DNA of 64,000 nucleotides from assembly GCF_042242105.1 (NCBI RefSeq), contig NC_092013.1, positions 14,501,618 through 14,565,617 of the forward strand, read 5' to 3'. Below, piece by piece: positions 37,558 to 48,400 of the stretch. The translations under genes and the position numbers were made by a program. Source of the stretch: Pempheris klunzingeri. Taxonomy: Eukaryota > Chordata > Actinopteri > Acropomatiformes > Pempheridae. How positions within the stretch are numbered: position 1 is the first letter of the stretch; each line of letters begins with the position of its first letter. Under the pieces are notes generated by a model. It worked only from the letters and a program-made list of their open reading frames with translations. It had not been told where the DNA came from and made no database searches.

Positions 37558-39372
37558 TCACTGCCTCTTGCGCAGGTGGCCATACAGGACTCCACTGACG
37601 AGGAGGAGAGGGACGCACAGCCACGCCAGGATGAAACAGTAGCCAAAGCGTCCTTTGTTCAGATCCCTGGAGTCATTCAAGATCTCCTTTCGGTGGAAGG
37701 TGAAGATGAGGCAAGCAGCAAAGTCTGTGAGACCTACAAGAGAAGCGTTTTAAAGAGTTTTAGTGCAAATTCTCTCATCTCATCACAGACATTTTCATGC
37801 TATGTATATATTTAATTACAAATTAGGAATTAATGCAAATGCTTATCTAACTATTTTTAAAAATCACACTGGTATTGCTGGCAATTTTTCTTGTTGTCAA
37901 AAAAACCAATAATATGTTAGTCCTCAATTGTTCAACTTTCCTAAACTGTCTGAGGTCTGTGGTAGTTCCTACTGAAGATACGATATATCTTTAAAATTGG
38001 GCCCCAAATATATAGATATTTTAAGAAACAGAAATTTATAAAACAGCTGGGAACTGTAGGTTTTAGCAAATATTATTTAAATAGGGGTAAATAGTGCATT
38101 TTATGGGGTCTATTTTCAGCTGCGGATTAATACACATTTGGTGCTCTAGCGTGTATTAACAGTAGCAGGACGTTGAATATGGGACTGAGTGAAAATAAAC
38201 TGCAGTGTCCAGGCTCATTGTCCTGAGAGGACGTGCCACCCAGTGCAGCAATGTGGCTCATTGGCGTGTTCTCAATCCTTTTTTGACAATAATGGAGGCC
38301 ACATGGGACACAAGCTCATGCTTTAACTTCAAATATGTTTTAGTCAGATGAATTAATTTTTGGTGTATAGAATACAGCCAATCTTACCCTTTAAATCCAA
38401 GATGTGGGTTACTTCCTCCATTTGTAAAATGCAGTATTAGTACAGTGCATGAGGTAGAGACCAACCTGTTCTTGTTCATCATAATAAAAGCATGAGCTGA
38501 ACTTTAAGCAATGCATTGTTGATAAGCTGTCATTATGATAAGAAATTAATAGCTTGGAGTTTTCAATCACAGCATTTTATGTGGCTTATGGAATAGACCT
38601 TTAAACACCTGCAAATGCCTGACAAAGGCCTGTGAAGTAGAAGAGTCCTCCTTTGGACATTGTAAACAGCTGACCCAGAAAAACCAGGAAGGAGATGGAG
38701 GAGAAGACCACAGAGAGGACCATGAGGGCCTGCACAGACTGCAGCCAGTCTGGAAAAGCAGATCAGAGAATGAATGTGACTCACAAGCAAAAACAAAAAA
38801 ATATCCGATAACACAAATAACAAACCAGCATGCAGATGAACGCAGGCAACCACGCAGGTAAATACTTTACCATTTTCATTGGTAGCAGCACACAACCATG
38901 TCTTTGTGTCATTATCATGGAAGCAGTTATACCAGAGGTCTGTGATTTCTGTATCAGCCCATACCCACCAGGACTGCAAAAAGAAAGAAAGAAAGAAAGA
39001 AAGATTAATCTTATATTGTCCACCATACAAGGAGTATCAGTGACGTCATAGGTTAAAGGTCCCATATTATGTGAAATGCACACCGGTTCGTGTTACACCA
39101 GTCACACAAAGATGTCAAGACAAGAGCAAAACACGCAGATTATTCTGTTTTATTCTTCTAAAACTGCACGTTCAGACGGAGCTGCAGCAGCCATGTCTGC
39201 TATGAGAAAAATAATGTGTTTTTTGAACATTAAACCTTGTAAACCTGCCCTAGCAGGACCCCCAAATATAAGTATAAACTTGTATGTATCTCACCTTCTC
39301 CAGGGTGGCGATGAGGAGCATGGCCAAAGTGACCAGATGCAACACGGTCAGAAATATGAGCAGCAAGACCAT
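37558..39372 (-). CDS. emp3: Epithelial membrane protein 3 (PMP22/EMP family)
   Basis: EMP3 is a four-pass membrane protein of the PMP22/EMP/MP20 group, implicated in cell adhesion, growth and membrane organisation. Four coding exons join in phase: 39372-39295, 38973-38871, 38749-38609 and 37733-37558, giving 165 residues (human 163). Four hydrophobic segments are evident. The first extracellular loop has the family W...LWYNC...C arrangement (W40, C43, C54) and an N47-D-T glycosylation sequon inside NDTKTW, which matches EMP3 better than EMP1, EMP2 or PMP22. It ends GVLYGHLRKRQ, again EMP3-like. The ATG lies 18 bases after an acceptor (exon from 39390), so an untranslated exon lies upstream. 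A (CTTT)n microsatellite forms the polypyrimidine tract of intron 1. EMP3 and FAM83E are close on human 19q13.3. Confidence 0.95.
37734..38608 (-). other. EMP3 last intron
   Basis: An 875-base intron between EMP3 coding exons 3 and 4, AT-rich, with donor GTGTTT and acceptor CTTGTAG. The phase-1 junction GCA-G/GT-CTC is consistent with the tetraspan reading frame. No other feature is seen. Confidence 0.8.
38976..39004. repeat. (GAAA)n microsatellite at EMP3 acceptor
   Basis: Six or so GAAA units on plus read as (CTTT)n on the transcribed strand and run directly into the TTTTTGCAG acceptor of the exon beginning SWWVWAD. The microsatellite is effectively the polypyrimidine tract of this intron. 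Confidence 0.9.
39050..39105 (+). repeat. Possible MITE fragment
   Basis: AAAGGTCCCATATTATGTGAAA resembles the terminus of a percomorph short DNA transposon that begins AAAGGTCCCATATT. Only the terminal part is recognisable and no second end was found, so the call is weak. It sits inside EMP3 intron 1. Confidence 0.35.
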
Positions 39373-39390
39373 GGCTTGAGATGAGGTGAC

Positions 39391-42240
39391 CTGTGTACAA
39401 ACAAGTCTGTGATATTATTATGATCATAGGATGATGTCTTGACAATGTGTTAAGAGCAGCGGTTCCACCAAAACCAAACATGTCTGTAGTCAAAGAAACG
39501 CCATTTGCCACTGCTAAGCAACGCGCCTTTTGTCCATGTAAGACTTCTCAAGGCAGTGGCCCGAAACAGTGGACTCTCTGTCTGCCTCTTGAGGAAGCAC
39601 TTTCATCATGCATCTCAACATCTGCACTGACAATTTCTGCCCATTTATCAAACCACAAGCGAGGCAGACAGGCAGACTTCTCTCCGGCCTTGGAGCCTAT
39701 CAGGTCTCTGAGGAATACATCAGAAAATCAGCTCCCTGTAACCTCTGTAAACAAGCATGTAGTCTGAAACCCAACCTACCAGCTCACATACTGTTGTGCA
39801 TTTATATGTATCTGAGTACAAACATTTTACTTACTGTATAAATGATGGCAATCTGTCCTTAAACTTGAGGTTCAACTTGAGCTTCTTAATCTTCTCAAAC
39901 ACAATGACCATAGAAAGCTATTGTGAAAAAGCTTTTAAGTCTCTTTGTAAGAGTGATTTTATTTCAATCTGGGTGGTGACTTTTTCCATCAAATGTTTTT
40001 GATGGAGGACAGCAAAAAAAAGGGAAGCTCCATAATTAAGTGACTTCTCCCTTTTTGGTTTCAGTTCATCCAGCTGTTAAAATTAGTAAAGACAGAATTT
40101 GTATTGTGGCCAACTCACAGTGCAAACTAAATTCTCTGAAAACATTAATATAGTGTTACATGCATGTTCTCTACTACATTATAGGTAGCTAAATTAGAAA
40201 GTTAAATGCTTTTCATTTTTCAAATCAAAAATTGAGACCATAACATCATAACTGTACATTTGTACTTTTTTTTCTGTGGCCACAAAGAGAGACTGCTGCC
40301 TTCACAAATCATTGAATCCTTCTACAAAGACAAGTGCTTGATGTTGCCTTTTATTTAAGTAGAGCAACTGCACAGTACACTTAGACTACTAGGAGTGGGT
40401 ATTCTACGCTGTGTTCATGTTTGTCTTTCCCACCCAGCTCTGCCCATAGAGGGAAATCACAGTTGCTATTAGATTGTGGACGTTACAGAGAGGCATGTGT
40501 TTGATTACATACTACACCATCTGGTTTACGTAACAGAGTGAGGTACCTGGCACAGACACATTTAAAGTAATGAGCACAGAAATTGCAGGCATATCATGGT
40601 GAAAGAACAGAAAAGCATTTTCATAAATACTGAAACAATATCCTTAAGGACTCCCTTTGTTAGCATTTGACCACACTTGGGTGTGACCTGCATCTGACTA
40701 GGCAGTAGTTACATCACAGTAAGCTGTATGTGTCAGTTTAATCCTACATAACCAAGATGTTTTGAGGACTTTCTTACCCTTCTACGTCAGCGCTATTGAG
40801 CCTGTACCCTTCAGTGATTGCCTTTGACTTTTTTCTCAGTTGCTGCTATCCTCCCTCTGTGCTCTCTATGTCCTCGCAGGCGTTTTAACTCCAAAACTTA
40901 GAGAGAATGGCACAAAAAGAGGAATGTGGAGTTAGATATAGGAGGAGTTCTCAACACCCATTTCCTCTGAAGTTTCCCTGCCCTCCCCCTCAAAACTGTG
41001 GTCTGGACCAACTCAACACCAAACATAACATTCCTCCGGTCCTGCATAAACACAGAACGTTTTCTGTGACATCCAATCTGCATTTAATAAGGGACAAAAT
41101 GCAATGATATTGTATGCATTTACTATTTCGACTCTACCGAAGGACAAACAGAATTATTAATAATTACAGTCGGAACATGCAGTATCTGTCATAACATTGC
41201 TTGATGTGTGGCCTGTGCCGTGTTATTAAACGTACACTTTTGTGCCAGTGCTGCATGTACTCACACCGTTCATCCAGCTGTGCAGCTTGGCATGTAGACT
41301 GGTACAGTATTTCCAGAGTGAGGTCATTGAGAGGCAGGAAATACAGGCTGATTACTGCCCACTTTTCATTGCAAATGTGCAGGAAATCTCAGACCACCCA
41401 AGACACAATACACAGTGTTTAATTCCAAATTTAATCCTCAGAAAGAATATTCATTTGCCAAACAGCACCAGAGGAGGACATGTATCTCATTGACAAGACA
41501 GTTGGACAATATACACAGTAAAATCAATACAATGTAAAAAAAAATGTCAGAAACCGTCAACTATGCTAGCTACCGGTGAAATCCTTTTACAACCTCTATA
41601 ATGGATTATTATGAATGATAGTTATGAAACTGTGTTGCAAAATGTTTAAGCAGCATTTTACTGTTGTAGTTGATCAAATTTTTTGCTAAAATTAACTATT
41701 TTACATATGTTATAATGAGTAACTGCAATTAACTGTAACCATTACCGTCAAGTAAATGTAGTGGACTAAAAAGATTAAGATTAAATCTGAATTGTAGGGA
41801 AGTGGAAATTAAAATGAAAATCCTAAAGTATAGTAAGTAACTTCAATTTGTACTAAGAATAGGATTTGAATTAAAGAGGGTTAGAGGTATATCACCATTT
41901 TAACAGATTAGATAAACAGATTGAACAAAAAATAAAGTATAGAATACATTCTTACACAAAGTGTCTTTTTTACTGATGTTTACAAGTGAAATTGAACTAT
42001 TCATACTGTGAAGGTTCCCTCAAGACTCCTTCACGGACCCATGGACAGTAACTATCACAGTGCGCAAGAGCGCAAGATTTCCCACAGCAAGCAACATCAC
42101 CTCCACTTGGCACCACGATTTCCCTGCACGCTCCTTCAGCCTCAGTCCACAGCATGTAGTGGCCGGTTTGGACATGAAGAGGTCGAGTACCTGCGCATAA
42201 AAGCACAAAGTTTTGTGGGAAGTTGCTGTTTGTTACGGAC
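39391..42240. other. Intergenic region between EMP3 and CCDC30
   Basis: EMP3 (minus) and CCDC30 (plus) diverge from here, so both promoters and the EMP3 untranslated exon should lie within it. Open frames at 39447-39767, 40898-41107 and 41201-41493 overlap in several frames and match no family. CpGs rise only in the last 200 bases, next to CCDC30. Confidence 0.45.
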
Positions 42241-42442
42241 CGTTAGTCGCCGTCGAACAACGTGAAGGCATTCACGGCGTGTTTACGTCGCGGTGTTCTA
42301 GAACGCGAAGCAACATTCTTCTTTTCTTCATTCTGTGATTCTGTCGCAGAGCTGGTGGGAGCTGAGCGACTATAGACGACAAGATGAAGACTAAAATGTG
42401 CGTGTAAAGTACTGACGAAAGAAGTTTCTCACCGCAGGACAA
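42220..42442 (+). promoter_or_regulatory. CCDC30 promoter and 5' leader
   Basis: A CpG-enriched stretch immediately precedes the CCDC30 ATG. It includes GTTCTAGAAC at about 42295-42304, a perfect palindrome containing the inverted TTC/GAA repeat of a minimal heat-shock element, followed by another GAA. There is no TATA box in a convincing position. Function is inferred only. Confidence 0.4.
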
Positions 42443-45400
42443 ATGGATCAACCGGAGGTACCGAGCACTTTCATGTTTTTCTCCGTTGAGTTCACCAACA
42501 GCTAGCTAACCATAAAACTTCAACGTTAGCCGAAATCTTAGAGATTCTAAACTGCGCGCACATGCTGTTACTTTTGATTAACTCCACTGCTGCAAAGCTG
42601 GTGATGGAAGTAATGTTTTATTCTTTTAGTATTTTATTCCTCCTTGAAAATGTCATCTTAGTCCACTCTGTCTCGCACATCATCTTGCTCCAGCTTTGAT
42701 GTTCACTGAGTAAATTCTGTGGGTTGTTGTTTTTCTGTGACCATTCCATCAAATGGAAACCTTGTCTCGTCATTTAATTTACATTTTCCTGCTAAAAACC
42801 GTGATACAGTTTTCATCTTTGGGCTTCACTGGCTGCAGAGTGTGTTTTATGACTGAGGGGTTGACATTAACACATAGGATAAAGTTGAGTTATTCCTGGT
42901 TTTAGAGCACCACAGAAACAGGAGGAAAGAAGCAGTTCAACAGAAACATCTTGGTAATGTCAGCTGTCTGCAAGGAAGGAAACATCTGTTCCCCAAAACA
43001 GAAGAAGTGTCGGTTGGCTCACTCTAGTTTACACTTGAGGAACATTCATCTTACAAGCATCTTAGCAACTTGAGATGTAACATGTAAACATTATCACTCA
43101 CTGGGGAAACCACAAGTTCGATGATCACCTAATCTTATAATGAAATGGTCCCTTTGTGAATAATACTGTAATCAAGAAATAAGATACAGGTCGCCTCTCC
43201 TGATAAATTGTCCTTAAGAGGTGTAGATAGCCTCGGAAAAAAGAAAACTAAGGCTCTCCGTCTTCAGGCGAAAACAATATGTTTATGAATGTATTCTTCA
43301 AGCAATCAAACAGACCCAACACATCAGACATCTTCGTCTGACAAACAGCTTAACGGTCTGACTAACAAACCAGCCCTCGGCTCCATTCCAACCATCACAT
43401 AAGGTTTTGTATGTAACCATTAGAGGGCACCAAGGAGAGGCCACAAAGGAAATGCTGTAAGGCTCAAATGTAGATAAACAAATCTAAGTTTGACTTACCT
43501 GATCACCTGCAAAATGATGAATGATTGAAGCAACTGCTAGAGTCTATTGTAGATCAAAATGAACAGATATTAGGAATAAATAAGCATTGAGTTTTGCCAA
43601 AGAATATTACATTATGATCCATTGAATGGCAGTAAAATGTGTAAAACTAGTTAACTGGATGAGCATAATGTTTCAATGAGCAAAAACAAAAGCGTCTCAA
43701 CATTAGGGATAGTCTGAGCACACAGAAAATGAAGGAATATGAGAGAAATGGTAGAAAGTCTATAGTCTGCATCGTCATTCAAACCAGGAACCTTCTTGCT
43801 GTGAGGCAACAGTGCTAACCACAGCACCACCACGCTGCCTCGTAATGAACAGCCATAACAGCCATGTTTTCGTGCGTATAGCAGTTGGATGCTCTGCAAG
43901 TCTATCCTTTTTTTTCTCCCCACATAGAAAAATTCAGAAGGGCATTCAAGGTGATGTATCAGGGAGGAAGGATTGCAGTTACTTTGTATGACTTATTGAT
44001 GAACACGTCCCCAACCCAACCCATCTCCCCATTTTGGAAATAGCAGCAATAACAACAATTGCCACAGAGGAAGTTTCCCAAAGGTTTATGAATCCAAGAA
44101 GTCCTTGGCGACAGAGGGCTGTGGACTAGCTTGTCTTGTAGGGTGGGGGCCCTTCTAGAGACAAAAATGGGAAGTTTGGAGATACATTTCTGCAAGGCTG
44201 GATCACTGTGTAATATATTCCTGTTCTTACTTACAGACTGTCTGAACGCCAAGTCGACTCAAAATAAGTTTTTGAATTATGTGATAGTTTTGTTTTTTTG
44301 CACAAGTGACTCTTCCCATCCATAGATTTAACTTTGAGGTACGATCCTTAAATTTACACCCACGCTCTGCCAACTGTAGCCTCATTTCTGCAGCCTTTAG
44401 ATCAAAGTTCTCCTGTTTATTATAAAAGCATTAAAAACATGTTGTTTTTTATAAATTGTTGTTGTCACAGGGTGAGTTTAAGTAGTCAGAGACAGTAAGC
44501 CCTTTTTTTTAGATACAACATGAGGCAGTTTGTTAGTGACCATGTCCGCGTCACTTGTACCGTCTCCAGGAGGAGCTGGAGCAGATCTCCGCGTGGTTTA
44601 GTGAGGAGGGACTTGGTCCTGACTCCCCAAAGGAGGCTCAGCTGCGTCTGGTATGGCGTGCCCTCCAGTGCACAAGAAACCGCCTGAGCAGTGTGACATG
44701 GGACCTGGACACCCAGCGCTCACAACACTTAGCAGAGATGGCAGAGGTGAGTCATCACTGCAGAAGAGCAAGGATGGGTGAAGCTCTATTAGTGACCTTT
44801 GGCTTTGTGTCTGTCTGTAAGGTACGCAAGTCTTTGGAACAAATCCGAATCTTTACAGAGCACAAAGATGTTTTGGCTCAGGAGATACAAGACGAGAACG
44901 ATCAGCTCAAGGACCAGCTGCGACGACTAATATCCCTACAAGGTTGAACATTTTTACCTGTACACCACCTACAACTAAGAAAAATCCAACAAGAGCAGGA
45001 GAGACAAAATTCATACTTTTTCAGCACCATGACAAAGTTTTTTTTTAAATTGCTGTGTGGTATTTCCCAGTAGATTGTAAAACAAAAAGTACAACATTTG
45101 AGAATATATTGCAGACATTTTTGTCTCTTTCACTGAGGGTTTTCTACTTCATTTTTACATTATAATTTTTTTTCAGCAACACACACCATAGTATCTGTTC
45201 TGTCATAGTATCTGACTATTTGGTAAAGCATGTTCATTAAAACATAAAGTCATTCTTAGAGTGAGTCCTGTTTGGGTCTGTCATACACTGTGTGAGAGAC
45301 AGTTCCTGATAGTCAATGAAGTGGCTGTTTGCTGCTCTTTAATGAAGGTGGAACAGTTAACCAGATGCACATTTGCTAAATTAACCAGTTAGGCTTCATC

Positions 45401-48400
45401 CGTGAAGTCTAAATCTTACTCTTCCACCGTTCTCCGTTGTCACAGATGCCCAGATAAGCGAGGTGGCTAAAATGCTGTACCAGCAGGGTCTCACAGAGTT
45501 GATTCACAGCAGCCCGAGTGAGCAGGTGGCCTACCTCCTGGTGGAGAGATCCTCCTTACTTGAGACGAGTGACATTCCCGTCAAGCTGACGGGTGCTGAA
45601 AACACAGCCAACCCACCGGGGATCCAAGTCCAAGCTCTGAACACCAATACGCAGCAGGTTAGAGGAAGAACATCCTAGACTTCATTCTTACTTCAGGCTT
45701 TTAGTTTCTGCTATTCGTTTCACTTTCATTTGATCATTAGCAGTTAAGAGAGATGGGAAAGTTGGGGTAAAAGTGGGAGACACGAGTCATAGTTTAAGTT
45801 GGGAAAAAAGGTGACTTTTAGCTTTGATACTTTGATAACATAAAATCTACAAAACTCTCAGCGCTACTAAAAGAGACACCAGAGTGAAGTTTGGAGTAGA
45901 CATAATGAACCTTCCCCATGTTTATGTTTTCCCTTTTAAAGCATTTGATTCCTCTTGCGTGATATGTCTTGTATAATTATTCCTTAATTAAGTCAGATTC
46001 ATATTGACAAATTCAGATTTTTTTTCAGTTGTTAGAAGCTCATGCCTCACACATACATTTCTCTGGTCAAATGACTTACTCTATGATTCTGTCATCTATT
46101 GTTATTCCTCAGGCTTCACACAAGGGGGCACCACGTCATGGCCAGAGCCCATGGAAGAGACTCTTTGGACTCCACAAAGCCTCACAGAGCAAACACACTT
46201 TTATTCCTGTATGTACTTTTATCCACAGTAATGTCACTGCATCCCATACTAACAATGGTTAAAAACTGCACTCAATTCAGCCACACTGAATTTGTTTTGT
46301 GTATCCCAAGGTGCATGATTGAATGTGAAGATCTTAGTGCATGCTTTCTGTTCAAACTGCTGTTCAGCAGCACCCACATTAACAGCATCCTCTTTTTTTG
46401 TTCCAGTGTTATTAAGCTCTGTCACCAACACAAGATAGGGAACTTTGCATGGCAGAGGAAATTCAAGATACTACACCACCTCATCCAGTGCACTTCTCAA
46501 GGTCTCTTGCCTGCTCTTGCATGCATTCCTGAACATTCTTGTTTGTATTCATAGGGTCCCCTTGATTGTACAGCAATCACTTTAATCTTGCTATTTTGGT
46601 CAGTTGCTCTTTCCCTCTCTCTGCAGGCTGAGGCCAGGCATTTGGCGGGCCAGACCAGCAGGGTGGAGAGGGAATGTTCCCGTCTGGAGCGGGACCTGGA
46701 GGAAGGCTCCCGCCGACTAGCCATGGCCCACAGCGAGATACGGCGTTTGACTGATGAGCTGGAGTCGGCTCACTTGACCCAAAGAGCTTATGGTGAGATA
46801 TATTAATCAGCTACTTACAAGCAGACAAGACAGATTTCTCATACAGGAGTTCTCTACAGTAGCCAATAGTCGCTACTATGTCAGTATTTCATCTGTTTTC
46901 ATTTAACATTCATCATGCCACCACCACTGCTAGAAAAGAACACATCACAAACTTTCCTTAATAAATATTGTATATCATTAGGACACAGAAGTTGTTTTAC
47001 CATCATCGAATATTCAAACAGGCTCTAAACTATAATTGAAGATTTCACCAACTTCTACTGCTCTAAATTGAAGAGGAAACTCTGCCAGCAACTGTGTGAA
47101 GAGTGCTGTGGTGTTTGTTTGTTTTTTAGAGCCCGAGTTGCAGGCAGCACAGCAGGAGGTTGAGCAACTCAGACAGGAAGTTGAAAAACTAAAGAAATAT
47201 GGTGAGAATTATTTTGCCATGTGCATTCTTTTAAACTGTTTTCAAAGCCTTGCCATAAGTTATTGAGTGTGTGTTAAGAGTTAAAGGGGGAAAATATCTG
47301 TGTTACAATCCACACACAGCTCAGATTCATCTTGCTGTGTATACCTGCTTATCGTGCTTAGGGGCTGGAGATTATTTCAGCATGCACTGGGTGAGAGGCA
47401 AGGAACACCCTGGACGGGTCACCAGACAGTCACACAAACACATTCACACCTATATTCATACTACGAGACACTTTGCTGTTTTATTTCACCCAACCTAACC
47501 TGCAGGTTTTTAGACTAAGGAAGGAAACCAACAAGCACACATGGTTAACACGCCGACTCCACACAGAAAAGCCCCCCCTGTCTTCGTCTGTCTACTTAAG
47601 TTCTATGAGTAAGTAATGGGCTAGAATAAAATAGACCAGACACAAGCAACAACAGCATTAAATGCAAACAAACATTTAGGAAGAAGCAGGTGAAGTTACA
47701 CATTTAATAAAGCAGTTCATCTCACTGTCTGTGGCTTAGCTCTCATCAGTCACCTGCTGAATTGAGGATGTTGATGGCGCTCGGGATAAAAGGCTTCAGC
47801 AGGCACATATGAACTAGAACAGTGAAATCCTCAGCCATTTGTTATTTATAAGCTGATGGGTGCATTATCTGACTTTACTTGTGAAGAAATGGTGGAACTG
47901 CGAAAGGCCAAAGAGCTGAACGATCGTCTGGACCTTGAGATCAGAGCCTTGAGGACCAGGGTACGCTCCCTGGATGCAGAAAAAAGCTCTCTGCAGCAGA
48001 CGGTAAGATACTCGCTGGAACAAGATATTTTATCAGTAAATACTCCTTAGAGAGCCAGAACATTATGGTAAGATAATACCACATTCATCAATTTATTTCT
48101 GTGACAGAATAAGGTTGAATTTATAGTGCTGGAAAGGAGCACACACTTCACTGTCATTGATGCTTTAAGGACACAGGCAGTTATTTTAAATTCGCCTCAT
48201 TTCAGAGCACAAGGGGGGGTAAATCATATGTAGGTGAGAGTGTGCTTAATCACTATGCTGTAAAGCACATTTACAATTCTGTAATTTAGCCCTTTTCTAA
48301 AATATAATGTCTATGGCTGTAATTCTGGCTCTAATGTTTTTGTCTCCATAGTTACACAAACTTTTGTGTGTCCTAAGAATGTGTGCCGCTGGTTTAGCTA

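Noticed and set aside
39447-41493. Open frames between EMP3 and CCDC30
   Set aside because: They overlap in several frames, with no splice pattern or homology; the region should hold the divergent promoters instead.
46004-46554. 151-codon frame around 46.1-46.5 kb
   Set aside because: Only 46113-46208 is a CCDC30 exon, in another frame; the longer frame runs through intron sequence.
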